Assembly: GCA_008508345.1 (NCBI GenBank)
Contig: QNGE01000276.1
Location: 208,897-272,896, forward strand
Origin: Paragonimus westermani
Lineage: Eukaryota > Platyhelminthes > Trematoda > Plagiorchiida > Troglotrematidae
Reading direction: 5' to 3'
DNA length: 64,000 nucleotides
Position numbers and translations under genes: made by a program. Positions within the stretch are counted from its first letter, which is position 1; each line of letters starts with the position of its first letter. The notes under the pieces are model-generated. The model made no database searches, was not told the DNA's origin, and saw only the letters and a list, made by a program, of their open reading frames with translations. Positions 23,863 through 35,846 of this stretch are shown piece by piece.

Positions 23863-25417
23863 AAGGGGGTGGGATAAAACGACTGTGTATTAGGAAGGAT
23901 AGTGTAACTGTCAAGACAGTGCAAAACCAAGCATGGAATGGAAGCCTAATACCATGCGTCATGAAGAGTGAGTGCTTCAGTTTTGTCTATAAGTCAAAGT
24001 GAAATCGACCGTCAGGTATATATTGTGTTCTGTCTGTTGAGGGAATTGATGGGTCACGCAGTAGCGTCTTCAGTAAAAACAGGCGTAACAATGGGATTAC
24101 AATAATGCAATTTTTTAAAGTTAACCATTCTGTTACACTGAGATATTCGCATTTTTCGGCAACGATTTTAGCGTTGATAATAGTTAGCCAAGGAATTTTC
24201 AACCGAAATCCAAATTGAGTGATTTTTCATTCGATTAATCAGTCAAGTTTAATCACCGCTTTTCACAGCACTAACATTTTCGCATTGCTGTTAAAATTCT
24301 CAGTATCAGGCAGGATAGTTTATATCGGCATATTTTTAGCGGTTGAAAAGGTATAGCAATTATGCCTACTGGATATTGCAATCACCTGTGTACGTGTGTT
24401 TTATTCCACGGTTTCTTTTATTAAACACATAGGTCACTGCATAAATGTTTGCGCACAGAAGAAGTTTTCTGAACGATGTATTTCCAAAACGCATTTCGCT
24501 GCCTCTCACCAAGTACATAGTGCAGTATGCGGGTTCATATAACAAAACTCAGTGGATATTGCGAAACGACAAAATCAGTAACCGCACAACCACACATACA
24601 CACACACATCAGTTATCAGGGCAACCTGGTGCTTGCAGTTGCAGTGAGGTTTACATAGACAGATCAGAGATAACTAGCACAGCGAGTCGTCGAACACATC
24701 CCGAAGCGGTTGAAACAGCAGATGACGCACCAGCCCCAACTTGGTGCATTGACTACCCGAAATCCAACGTCATCGAGTGCTAAACACGTCATGACGACAT
24801 GTCATCAAGTTGACCCATTAAACTCATTCAGTATATTAGTGCGCAACCAAAACCCGAAGTTACTAGTTTTCTGCGAAGTGATGCTCATTCGAACTTACCA
24901 ACCGACGTTGTGTGCACATTAGTGATTGAAACAACCTGTCGGGTTGTCATGGCCATGATTACATAATAATTCGCGTGCTTGTATGTGTCTAGTCCCTGTT
25001 TGCCCTTATCTGCATGTTGTATATAACTGGCATGTTTTACAATTGCGACGGTTGAGAGTATATGATATGTTAACATATCGCAATATGTGTCTTCTTTCTG
25101 CTCTGTTGAACTGGTTAAATGGAGCTCAGTGTTTCAAACTGAAAAACGAGTCTTTCTGTACCTAGATGCTTAGCTTCGGTTTGCTAATTGCTACCGCCTG
25201 CACGAACCGGAGAAATGTCCGATGTTATGTTACACAACCTATTCGAAACGCCTTCTCCAGGTTCGATTGGGGTCAACATGTCAACAGGTGTCGAGCGATC
25301 GATGACGCCGCTATCTTGTGACTTGCCACGTTCTGACGTGTTTGCAACACTGTAGTACCCATGGCCGCTTATCGAACCCAAACTGGAATGTGTTTTTCGA
25401 ACCGATTATGTAACTGC
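23863..25417 (+). repeat. left arm of a 1,555-bp inverted repeat
   Basis: Position p in this arm pairs with 52552-p in 27135-28689. Every open frame in the arm is repeated residue for residue on the other strand, with no indel, and the segments compared base by base showed no mismatch. Homology ends at 25417 ('gtaactgc' then 'tgcaag' here, 'cgttac' in the other arm). The arm contains a Penelope-like endonuclease relic and its tail. Such identity means either very recent duplication or gene conversion, or an assembly fold-back. Confidence 0.95.
24636..25180 (+). pseudogene. Penelope-like GIY-YIG endonuclease relic with 3' tail (copy C)
   Basis: The plus strand reads 'ACSCSEVYIDRSEI' (the YIG part, with Gly to Asp). 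Then, after a frame change near 24710, it reads 'PTSSSAKHVMTTCHQVDPL', 'FSILVRNQN' and 'VMLIRTYQPTLC', matching the downstream half of Penelope endonucleases. It is the same family as copy A (15734-16235), and the tail to about 25180 is collinear with copy A's tail. A frameshift and the YIG mutation indicate loss of function. Because it is inside the inverted repeat, the mirror copy at 27372-27916 may not be an independent locus. Confidence 0.7.
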
Positions 25418-25867
25418 TGCAAGCACATTGTGTTTCAGTAACATCTGCAGGTTGTCGAGTAGGTTAATACCCGTCTCATTCGCTCTCGTACTTTAGAGGT
25501 TGGTGAACTTAATGCTACGAATAAGGCCGAGTTTCCCCAAAATCCATCATTTGAAATTGTGAAGCCTGCCCGGCTTGTTTGGTTGGTCTGTGGTACTTCC
25601 AGTGTAGCAGTTTGTCCTAAGACGAGTGGGAAACTGTCAGGTTGTTTCAGCAGGCAATGTTACCCAAATTGAACGGCGTGTTACCAACAAAGTACAAGCA
25701 TTGCTAGGAGGGCACTTTACTGAACAACTAGCGGATGGATGGTTTGGACTGTAACAGTAAACAAATGGCCAGTTCGGATATAGGTTCTTCGTCTACAAAT
25801 GTTCCGCCAACGCAGACGGTTGATATAATTTTTCAAACTACTGACTCACCAACTTAAAATAGGATTG
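25418..25867. other. spacer start, no gene recognised
   Basis: Unique sequence between the inverted-repeat arm and the Penelope RT relic. No domain seen; it may be upstream Penelope coding sequence too decayed to read. Confidence 0.4.
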
Positions 25868-26330
25868 CCCACGTCTGAGCTGGAGCGCCTTCTGCTACCG
25901 TGTACAGCGAAAGTAAAGTTCAACTTCCAGGTAACGGGCTATACGCAATTTGATGGTGTTTTTATGGCAGCCCACTCGGCCTGCTGTTAGCCGATATTTT
26001 CATTACGCACCTGCAGCAGAACACAGATGCTCTCATTGGTCAGGCACAATTCAACCGCTGCCTTGCCGATGATGTCCTGACGTTTACCAACACCAAGGAC
26101 ATAGCAGCGAGTATATTCGGCTGGATGAACAAGCTAATTTCAGAAATTAGCATCACCATTGAGTATGAGCAGGTTGAAACCCTGGCGTTTCTGACTACTT
26201 CTATGAAGCGCCCGAACAACGGTTCCACAAGGCGGTCTGTCTACCGGAGACACACTCGGATTAAGCTGTTCGGAAAAGGTACTTATTCCCAAGAATTCGC
26301 CAGATTTATCAACGGAAATAGATTTTTCTA
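25868..26330 (+). pseudogene. Penelope-like reverse transcriptase relic (copy D)
   Basis: In alternating frames I read 'LERLLLPC', 'FDGVFMA', 'LLADIFITHLQQN', 'FNRCLADDVLTF' (YxDD box with Tyr-Val replaced by Leu-Ala), 'ISITIEYEQVETLAFL' and 'GSTRRSVYRRHTR'. These follow the order of Penelope RT motifs from motif B through the palm/thumb. At least two frameshifts are needed. It sits in the spacer of the large inverted repeat. Confidence 0.75.
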
Positions 26331-26949
26331 TTTTTAGAATTTGAATACCCGCTAGCATTCTCGAAAATTCGAGTTTCGCGCTTGCTTCCGATTGGTCCCT
26401 TGAGTGTCCTAGGTTCAAGGCCGCCGAAAACCTATAAATCCAGCCGCTGCGCACCACTGTTTTGCCTTCTGGCTGAGTAGTAAATAAAGCTTGCTTTAAG
26501 ACCGTGTTTCTCCATTTTTGTTGGGGGGGGAGGTTTATAAATTGCGAGAGTTGGGTCCGGACACTTGCGTTCTGATTCTCGAATCGTTTTGCAGCATCGA
26601 TGCGATTCGTTCGTGACCTAGGTACTGCTCCCAGGCTTTGTATTCGTTCTTGTCTCCCTCACCCTGGTGGTCGTAACTTGAGCAGTATCAGAACTTTCAC
26701 TATTTTGCACCGACCCTGTACAAGCGTGTTCCAGTGAGAACTTTGTTTCACCGCACAAGACGAAACTGTTCGAAAGAAACACTGACCAAATAAATGTCAT
26801 TGTTGAGAACCACGTTAAGAGATAAAAGGCAATCCATTGGCATTTACAAAGGACTTCAGTAGAAAAAGTCGCCTGCCGCGACGGGTTCAACAGCCCCCAA
26901 ATTAAATATCTACCACCGTTTGCCACGCAATGGTTACGACATTACCACT
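26331..26949. other. spacer middle, no gene recognised
   Basis: It separates the Penelope RT relic from the endonuclease start on the same strand. In an intact element this interval would hold the thumb and linker; I cannot read them. A run of nine G's is at about 26523-26531. Confidence 0.4.
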
Positions 26950-27132
26950 TCGCTGAAAATCCGTCTCACAACGGATATGAGGTGCACGTGGCGCGCAGTC
27001 CAGCTGGTCATGCTGTTTTCTACCACACGAATCACATCACTTCAAAAAACTCCGCTGCTGCTTAACGTCAATTCTTACACCATGTATGCATTCTCCTGTG
27101 ACCGCCGGGGCACTTGCATAGGCAGGATGTAA
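26950..27132 (+). pseudogene. Penelope-like linker and GIY-YIG endonuclease start (copy D)
   Basis: The plus frame has 'VMLFSTTRITSLQKTPLL' and 'NVNSYTMYAFSCDRRGTCIG', matching the RT-endonuclease linker and the two halves of the GIY-YIG motif ('MYAFSC..TCIG'). A stop follows at once and the homology ends within about 3 bases of the start of the right inverted-repeat arm (27135). The endonuclease therefore appears to be cut off by the repeat boundary. Confidence 0.6.
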
Positions 27133-27134
27133 CG

Positions 27135-28689
27135 GCAGTTACATAATCGGTTCGAAAAACACATTCCAGTTTGGGTTCGATAAGCGGCCATGGGTACTAC
27201 AGTGTTGCAAACACGTCAGAACGTGGCAAGTCACAAGATAGCGGCGTCATCGATCGCTCGACACCTGTTGACATGTTGACCCCAATCGAACCTGGAGAAG
27301 GCGTTTCGAATAGGTTGTGTAACATAACATCGGACATTTCTCCGGTTCGTGCAGGCGGTAGCAATTAGCAAACCGAAGCTAAGCATCTAGGTACAGAAAG
27401 ACTCGTTTTTCAGTTTGAAACACTGAGCTCCATTTAACCAGTTCAACAGAGCAGAAAGAAGACACATATTGCGATATGTTAACATATCATATACTCTCAA
27501 CCGTCGCAATTGTAAAACATGCCAGTTATATACAACATGCAGATAAGGGCAAACAGGGACTAGACACATACAAGCACGCGAATTATTATGTAATCATGGC
27601 CATGACAACCCGACAGGTTGTTTCAATCACTAATGTGCACACAACGTCGGTTGGTAAGTTCGAATGAGCATCACTTCGCAGAAAACTAGTAACTTCGGGT
27701 TTTGGTTGCGCACTAATATACTGAATGAGTTTAATGGGTCAACTTGATGACATGTCGTCATGACGTGTTTAGCACTCGATGACGTTGGATTTCGGGTAGT
27801 CAATGCACCAAGTTGGGGCTGGTGCGTCATCTGCTGTTTCAACCGCTTCGGGATGTGTTCGACGACTCGCTGTGCTAGTTATCTCTGATCTGTCTATGTA
27901 AACCTCACTGCAACTGCAAGCACCAGGTTGCCCTGATAACTGATGTGTGTGTGTATGTGTGGTTGTGCGGTTACTGATTTTGTCGTTTCGCAATATCCAC
28001 TGAGTTTTGTTATATGAACCCGCATACTGCACTATGTACTTGGTGAGAGGCAGCGAAATGCGTTTTGGAAATACATCGTTCAGAAAACTTCTTCTGTGCG
28101 CAAACATTTATGCAGTGACCTATGTGTTTAATAAAAGAAACCGTGGAATAAAACACACGTACACAGGTGATTGCAATATCCAGTAGGCATAATTGCTATA
28201 CCTTTTCAACCGCTAAAAATATGCCGATATAAACTATCCTGCCTGATACTGAGAATTTTAACAGCAATGCGAAAATGTTAGTGCTGTGAAAAGCGGTGAT
28301 TAAACTTGACTGATTAATCGAATGAAAAATCACTCAATTTGGATTTCGGTTGAAAATTCCTTGGCTAACTATTATCAACGCTAAAATCGTTGCCGAAAAA
28401 TGCGAATATCTCAGTGTAACAGAATGGTTAACTTTAAAAAATTGCATTATTGTAATCCCATTGTTACGCCTGTTTTTACTGAAGACGCTACTGCGTGACC
28501 CATCAATTCCCTCAACAGACAGAACACAATATATACCTGACGGTCGATTTCACTTTGACTTATAGACAAAACTGAAGCACTCACTCTTCATGACGCATGG
28601 TATTAGGCTTCCATTCCATGCTTGGTTTTGCACTGTCTTGACAGTTACACTATCCTTCCTAATACACAGTCGTTTTATCCCACCCCCTT
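27135..28689 (-). repeat. right arm of the 1,555-bp inverted repeat
   Basis: Reverse complement of 23863-25417 over its whole length. It contains, on the minus strand, the mirror image of Penelope copy C (endonuclease about 27627-27916, tail about 27372-27626). Homology stops at 28689, directly before the single N at 28690; the sequences beyond are unrelated on the two sides. Confidence 0.95.
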
Positions 28690-28690
28690 N
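28690..28690. other. ambiguous base (N) at the inverted-repeat boundary
   Basis: This is the only N I saw in the window and it lies exactly at the outer end of the right arm. It may mark a joined or poorly resolved assembly position. Confidence 0.95.
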
Positions 28691-31600
28691 CGTTTCAGCT
28701 TTCGTTTGTGTAAGTCGTGTGCATGGCTTACTGGGCCTTTGGCTCATGCTTGTTCGTATTGTTTCTCTTTTCAGAACTGCTATTCGAACCCATACTTCGG
28801 AAGAACGCTGTTCCCTGGTGCGTCGACGTTTCCGAAGGTTGGTCCTCGAATTCACGGGCATTCAAAGTAGAGTCGGCTGGCCTGCATGTTACAATATATT
28901 ATCTACGTGGCGACCACATAGCCTGACGTCTTTAGTGGTCAGGCTTAAGTGACTGCTTTCCAGTTAGGTCATATATTTTGGTTAAGAGGACAACCAGAGC
29001 TGGGTACATTGCCTGCCCATCTCTCTGACGGTAGATATCATTTTCGGACAGAACCTGGGCACCGTTTATACGAAACATCAGAAGTCCTTACCAATTAACA
29101 GTTAGGGTGCTCAGATGTCTGCTGTTAAGCTCACCATAACTGTACGGATGAACTCTTCCCCTGCGAAGGCGCATTACTAACTAGAGAAACAACATCGAAC
29201 GCGAACATTTATTGATCGTTGAAATCTAACTATTAAGATGCAGGCTAAAGTGGCACGTACTCATGAATCATGAACCAGTGAAGAAACGAATTGGGTAATT
29301 TTCTAGTAACACCACTCATGTCCGTTCTCTTTCTCTTCCCTTGAAATCCTGTAACTAATAATTTTAGGAATTGTGCTCAATGAGTTCATTAGTCTTTATC
29401 TGTTGAAGCTGTGAACGTAAACCTCACCTGACTTAGCGAATAAGGTTTACTGCTGGCACGGTGTCTGCCTCTAAAAATATCAAAGTTTGTTCAAGCAGCA
29501 TTTGTACCTCACTGTCTATTAAGTTCAATTTAGTGCTTCAAATCGGTAAATGGGATTTGTAACAGTGTACTTTGTTGTCGGAAGCCGTTTGGAGGAGAAA
29601 ATTCAAGTTGGAGGTGGAGTTTCCAATTAGCCGAAATTAGGATACCATTCTATTAATCTAACCATATTATTTGATATATACATTATACAGATGATGGTGA
29701 ATTAATGTTCGCACTGCTGAAGCGGTACGGATGTTAAATTCGGTGGTTTTGTTCGAACTGACACATACGTTTCTTCAAAATGAGTTTCAACGTGATAGTA
29801 CGGAGGAAATTCAGATTAAATCTGGAAATCAGAAAGCATTGATGCAGTGGTCTCCCAGCTCATGTGGCCCTCGCAGCCAGCACAGATTAGACAATCGAAG
29901 GATGACTGCTTTTGGTCAGATCAGCAGTCATGATTTCAAACAGCATAGTATTCACGGCTCAAATTTCGCCAACCCATAGGAGGAAATTGGGGAACAAAAT
30001 AGTTTTATTAAAAATGATGGGGATTATAGTATCTGTGAAAGAAACTTCTATTCCACAAACGGTCGTTAGTGTGGCACAAGTCCAATGTACTGCGTACATC
30101 CGGACTAATCGCTGACGTTCCAAAAAGCAACTTTCGGAGAGATTTTGGTGTATCATCTGTCACTCTCTACCATAAAGTGAACTATTAGCATTCAGTAAGA
30201 AACAGTTTAACATATCAGATTGATCACAGTGTTCTAGTGAACTCGTTGAACCTACCTGAAAGAGGAGTGGTTTGGTCTGAAAGTGAAGACTGGTTTTAGG
30301 TTTCCAGTAGGCTGAAACCGGCTGCACCTTACACCTCCAGATCTAGACAACCATGGGGTTATCCCCTAACGACATGAGTTTGGTTAACAGACAGTTTTCT
30401 CAGAAGAATATCTCAATCAAAAAGCGGTTCGAATTGTACTGTTGCTCAACGCTTTAGTTATCGATGAATGGTTCAAGCTAATTAGCATTACACAAAAGTT
30501 TGAACACAGGTATGCTTAACCGCAGATAATTAAACAAAGACTGAAGTCTATGGGAGTTCTCGTCATAAGTATGTCATTAGCTAGGCATCGCATGACTCGT
30601 CGCCACTGCGTTTGAGGACGTTGCGATCGATGCCAATCACTATTGTCACCTGGTCAATGTTTTATCTTATCATCACTAACGGGCTTGTCACACAAATTAA
30701 GAGGACACTTAGAATTTGTACACACCAAAAAGACTAGTCGTTTTAGTTCCGTGATGTCCCTTAAAGGATTGACGTGTATAGGCCGATATCCTAATCCTCC
30801 ATCCAAGTATAGATGCAATTAATGGTGTGCTTTAAGACAAATCGACTTTACTGTTTCGTTCGGAGGACTTATTTGGAAGGGACTACTTGAATCGAATAAC
30901 GTGGTGTGTGTCGGAAAGCAGTAAACATTCCGAACTAATCCTCAGTAAACAAGCAAACACATTTCAAATTGCTGCTAAATTCAAAGGCCATTACAAAATA
31001 CACTTGTTTATTTTTGTCTGTCAGCCTAGTATGAATTGTCATTTCCGCTTGTCTGTTTACAAAACTCAGCCGCATTCAAAATGTACAACAAGCGTTTTTT
31101 ATCCAGACCTTCGTTTAATCAAAAGTCCATCACGTTTTCAAACGTTTGTACAACCACAGTTTCATGACTGAACAGCGAAAAAATGTTAATTTCTGCATAT
31201 TTCAAAAACTTAAAATCTTTTGCGTTTTTTATAGTTTGTTAAAGGATTGTTCGCATTTCCTCCAAAATGTACACTCGATTACCGATCCAGTGTGAAACGG
31301 TACAGTTTTAGATAGCACAACTTGACAGTGTATTTAAAAAGTGATCCTTACTCCTGACTCTTTCGAGAACACAAAAGGCCGCGTTCCCATTAACGACAAA
31401 GTTCTCAGGTTTGACCTATTCCAAAATAAAAACTAACCCTAAAACGTCTCAGGTTATTGATCTTGCAGGTAAAACAATTTGTCGCGAGGTCGGTTTCAGA
31501 AATGGAAGAATCCTTGGAAGCTGGTTAATATTGACGGAATGAAGTGCAGTGATGAAACCAAGTCTGATTAACTTGTGAAATTGAATTTATGTTAGAAAGG

Positions 31601-32529
31601 TCAACAGAAGAAGTTTGGATGCTCAAACGTTACGTACATTTGCCGAATCCTCATATGTTTTGAGTTGGTTTAGTTCAGCAGGACAGAAATAAGACTTAAG
31701 CTATAATGAGATAAATGAAAAAACTAAACAGGGTGAGTAGGGGAAAGCGTATTCCTCCGTACGAAGTGTAATGTAATCAAGAACACGGCAATTCAATAGG
31801 TCAGTTTAACAATAATTGTGCACACATCTTTGACTGTTAAGTTCGGATCATCATAGTTTCAATTAACACCAGTAACTCGGGGTTTTGATTAAGTAAACAA
31901 GAGGGTAGACAAACCACCAGAGCTGGTCCCAGTAGGGTTACTTATATCGGGGTTGATGCGGGTCACTTGAAGAAAAACCGAATATCTTCTCCATAAGATA
32001 AAATAAAGTGTTTAAACTATTCAGTTGAAACAGTCGTATCACACTTCTAACCAATGCGAAACTTACGTGCACACGCAAATGTCTCAATAAGAGAAACAAT
32101 TTTATGAAACACTGCCTGTTCACTCAGTGAATACCCAGAATAATATGACAAGCGTTTCCGTGCAATCGATGCGCTGATGATACGTTAATTTTCACCAATA
32201 TTGATCACTTTAAGTTTGATTTGAACCACAAAACAAGATTTATCTCATCGTGCTTCTGTTTCACTGATGGCTATCTAACTGATAATAGTTTAATCTTTTA
32301 AGATGAACTAAGTATTAACCTACAGATGGCACGTAACAACGTACAGTTAAAACGTTCAGCCGCATAGGACAATTGATGTCTTCAGTTTTTCGATTTCGCT
32401 CTGACTGCAGACAAGCTTGGAGTAGTCAAAAACTGTTTCTCAAAGCCAGGTGTGTTTGGACCTGAAATGAGTCGTAGACAAGATAAAAGATAATCGTAAA
32501 GTGTGTGCTCAACATTTACCAGCGATAAC
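28691..32529. other. no gene recognised
   Basis: A pyrimidine-rich tract ending in AG near 28774 ('tttctcttttcag') is followed by an open stretch to about 28948. This could be a chance splice acceptor; no protein family was recognised. The remainder has no open frame above 94 codons and no repeat I could identify. Confidence 0.4.
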
Positions 32530-32775
32530 GGTTGAGTGCTCTGATATGACTATTTAGGTGCGTCTAGTGTGGGCCCACTGAGGTAGTGGTCAACACGTTT
32601 GCCTCATGGAAGCGTGGCCGGGGTTCTCGTCTGAGTCGTTGCAAGAATATGCACCGTGGACGGGCTGTACCAAGAGTGGAGTTCAAGCCCAGTATTTGCT
32701 GTCGAAAAAGGCTGACTGGAAAGTCTATCCTAATGCGAAAGTTGTGGCTAAGTGTGGATGTTTTTCTCGTTTCTG
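32530..32775 (+). repeat. tRNA-derived SINE copy
   Basis: Starts with 'gttgagtgctctgatatg' and continues 'gaggtagtggtcaacacg' (A-box-like), 'gcgtggccggggttctcgtc' (B-box-like), then the body ending 'ctggaaagtctatcctaatgcga'. It is collinear with 46319-46566. The B-box has lost the TTCGA core. The tail is truncated or too diverged to follow past about 32775. Confidence 0.7.
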
Positions 32776-33650
32776 GTGGTACACGGCATTCATGAGAATT
32801 TCACTGGCACCCACAAGACGAACAAAAGCACCAGGTTAATTCAGACTTATCGAAAAACGGAAGTATTTTAGTTTTTACAATTCAGAGGGGACTTGGGGTG
32901 GGCCGTATTGTACTTAGTTTGAAGCCAGCTCTTGTGCAAAGTAATGCGGCAACACAGCTGCTTTTAAAGACCAGCTGTCCGCTCAGAGATTCTGTTTACC
33001 ACGTTGTCTGTCAGTTCATTTGCTGATACAATGACCTTTTTGTAGATAACAAGGACAATTATTTCAGCAATTGACGAATTGCATGTTGGAATAGTCGGAA
33101 GATCTGATGATAGTCGATCCGGTGAACTAACTACTTATAGTCCCATATCATCCACTGCCAATCACCCCAAGGAAACAAGCCACCAAAGTGAATAATTTGG
33201 GTCATTCAAAATATTGTTGCACTGACGGATCCTAAAGTTAATGGCCTTTACCAAACGTATACTGATGCAAACTTGCCAATCGGCATCATCCGTACAAAGG
33301 CGATTGAAGCATCGCATCTGACTGCTGTGGTTTTTTACACAGCGTTTGCAATAAGCATGTTGGTTTCCACTTATGGATTAAAAGTATTTGTATGCTGCCT
33401 ACAGTCTGCTTACTTACGTTTCCGACTATTGAAAGTGAATGTAATGCTTGCGTTGATTCTGGCGGAAATCACTGAACGTTGTGTTCATATCACTACACGT
33501 GAAGTTGGGAGTACCAAGGCGAAAGATCTTTTCGAAGGTTCTAAGCACCGAACCCCCACACCCCGCCCAGCGACTCTACAACCCGGCTACCCATCAGCCA
33601 CCAGTGATCTGCACAACGTCAATCGTACTGTAGGCACCTGTATATATATA
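32776..33650. other. no gene recognised
   Basis: Contains a 138-codon open frame (33273-33689) with hydrophobic stretches near its start but no recognisable family; its end runs into the hairpin repeat, which argues against a gene. Confidence 0.4.
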
Positions 33651-33817
33651 GTGGTACGCATTCAGAATATGGTACGTATGACAGTGTGAGAAATGTCCGG
33701 CCATTATATAATGTAATCAGTACACGTATATATATATATACGCGTACCGATTACGTTATATAATGGCCGGGCATCTCTCACACTTTATATACGTACCATA
33801 CTCTGAATGCGTACTAC
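33651..33817. repeat. 167-bp imperfect palindrome (hairpin)
   Basis: Arms of about 80 bases pair around position 33734 with an AT-dinucleotide centre ('tatatatatatata'). Matching landmarks are 'gtacgcattcaga', 'tatggtacgta', 'gtgtgaga', 'ccggccattatataa' and 'gtaatc.gtac'. Only a handful of mismatches are seen. It resembles a foldback or MITE-like unit, but no transposase or target duplication is evident. Confidence 0.85.
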
Positions 33818-34379
33818 GAACTCTCGTTCAAACCCTCCCCTTGTGTTTATTCCGTACAGCCTCACTGAATCGCCTAAAGCCACTGTATTATTGACTGATA
33901 CCTGCTGACGGTTAAATTCCGTGTTCACAATTCACTTGGTTGTAAGTTGTATAGGCAGTTTAATACTGCTTATAAATGCCATCTGGTTAACAGAATTTCA
34001 GTATTTCAAGTTTGTTTTTTTATGTAACATTATTATTAAAATGTCAGTCGTAAAGGACCTTGATGTTGTTTACAGTGAATCTGTAAACCAGAAAATTACT
34101 TCAGAATCAATACAGGCTATCTCAGTAAAACATTGGGAACTGCTTTGTACCGTAGTTGACGACTTTTGAGTATAACTAGGTACAATGAAGAGTCATTAAG
34201 TGAGTATGTAAGTTTGAAATCTTAATCACAGCCGAAGGTTTACATTTGTACAACTCAGTGCACTTCATTTTAATTGAACGCGTTCTAGCAAACACGGAAA
34301 CGTCGCTTTTGAGGGAGGTTCTTACTGTTGTGTATAAAGATAGACTATATCCTGACACGCGTAGAGCTAGCTGTTAGAA
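33818..34379. other. no gene recognised
   Basis: Short unrelated open frames only. A Penelope endonuclease on the minus strand begins to be readable at about 34700 and fades toward 34380. Confidence 0.4.
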
Positions 34380-34740
34380 AGTTGAAAACACAGGATTCAC
34401 AGAATGCAGTTGCAAAAACAGTAACCACTGTGGAGTCACAATAAGTGAAAAGTTATCATCTTTTGCCAGAGAAGTACGCAGAGCCAAAGTTTTTAAAAGG
34501 GAGTGAGTCAATGAGATCAACTGAACGGTTGGAATCCATTAGGTGCGCAGCGATAGATGAACAAGATTTTGCCGAACCCTGAGTTAGCCACAATGGATGA
34601 TGCTCCCGTATGCGTTCGGATAGTCGCAGTGTCGTGCGGCCTAAACAGATCGATCCACGGGAACAAACAAAATGATATAAACAGTAAGAGGCACCATGAA
34701 CAGGCAAAAGTCGCACATTTGTTAAGATAAACAATGAGGA
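34380..34740 (-). pseudogene. Penelope-like GIY-YIG endonuclease, inverted relative to its RT (copy E)
   Basis: The minus frame reads 'NVRLLPVHGASYCLYHFVCS', then 'GSICLGRTTLRLSERIREHH' and 'SCSSIAAHLMDSNRSVDL'. This is the linker, the GIY-YIG halves ('LYHF..ICLGRT'), the 'R..EHHP' helix and the His motif of Penelope endonucleases. The reading frame is open but the YIG is altered. It lies back to back with the plus-strand RT at 34742-35846. In intact elements the endonuclease follows the RT on the same strand, so this copy is rearranged. Confidence 0.8.
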
Positions 34741-34741
34741 G

Positions 34742-35846
34742 AAAACGGTGACTATAGAAAAGGCTTTCACAAAATCGATGCGATGCTGGAAACAGATGGG
34801 ACTTATCGATTCAGGTGCGTTTTCGGAATTCAGACCAGTAGGCACTGTTATCCCTACACTTCACGGTTTACCCAAGGTCCACAAATGTGGAATACCTTTG
34901 CGACCGATCTTGGGCATAAGTAATTCACCGTATCATGCGACTACGAAATGGCTAGCTGGGATGTTAGAGTCGGTAAATAGAGAGATAGTAGTCCACAATT
35001 TGAGCGACTCATCCGAATTCGCTAAAACCTTGAATAAACTGAATTTGTCAAGAAAAAGAATATTCTCGCCTGGTGTAACCCCGTTATTCACTAATATCGC
35101 GCTCGGGGGAACAATCGAGTTTCTAGGCAATTATCTTGGAATTACCGGCGGAGGAATTAAAGCGGTTGTTATACCGTTGTACCTATAATGTTCAGTTTCA
35201 ATTTTCCGGCAGACTTTATCGACAAAAGGGCGGGGTAGCAACTGGGTCATTGTTAGGAGTACTGCGAGCTGATTTTTTTATGGCAAAGCTTGAAAGTGGA
35301 GCGCTAGTAACCCAGATTAACTCGTTTACTCTTTACAAGCTATATGTAGATGATATTATTTGCGTAACGGATGAATCAATAAGCCCTAAAGAAATACTGG
35401 AACGACTCAACTCAGCCCACAGGAATATCCGTTTTATCATGGAGCCTGAGTCACCTGACGGCATCTCGTTCCTAGAAGTCTTCCTGTCCCGTCGCCCAGA
35501 TGGGACGATACACAGGAAAGTACACCGTAAGTTGACGTGGACCGGACAGTATACGAATTTCTATAGTTTTGTACCATTAAGACAGAAAATTAATCTTATC
35601 CGATGTGTGGTCGATCGTGCAATGAAAGTATGCCCGAGTGATACCCTAGAAGAGAAAAAACGATTCATATTTAAAGTCCTAGTTGAAAATGTCTATCCCG
35701 AACAGTTTGTTCATAGACATGTTAAGTGGCACAAAATTAGACAATCCACACACACCGTAGAGAAAAAGTCTGTTTATATTTCATTCTTTTTGCAGCAAAA
35801 CTGCGTGTCCAGTTTAATTTCATGTCAATTTGACACCCTCAGTTGA
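34742..35846 (+). pseudogene. Penelope-like reverse transcriptase (copy E)
   Basis: Two overlapping plus frames form one RT. The first has 'GTVIPTLHGLPKVHKCGIPL' and 'RPILGISNSPYHATTKWLA', then 'FSPGVTPLFTNIAL', where the usual Asp before the aromatic is lost. After a frameshift at about 35136-35150 come 'CTYNVQFQFSGRLYRQ', 'GVATGSLLGVLRADFFMA', the YVDD box (35343-35354), 'GISFLEVFLSRRPDGTIHRK', 'WTGQYTNFYSFVPLR' and 'NLIRCVVDRAMK'. It ends near 35846 just past the thumb, where the endonuclease linker should begin. The segments are otherwise intact, making this the most complete Penelope RT here. Confidence 0.9.

Noticed and set aside
28762..28948. Splice-acceptor-like tract followed by an open frame, possible exon
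   Set aside because: No protein family recognised, two frames are equally open, and it lies just beyond the suspicious N.
33273..33689. 138-codon frame with hydrophobic N-terminus, possible membrane protein
   Set aside because: The frame ends inside the palindromic repeat and lacks any recognised domain.
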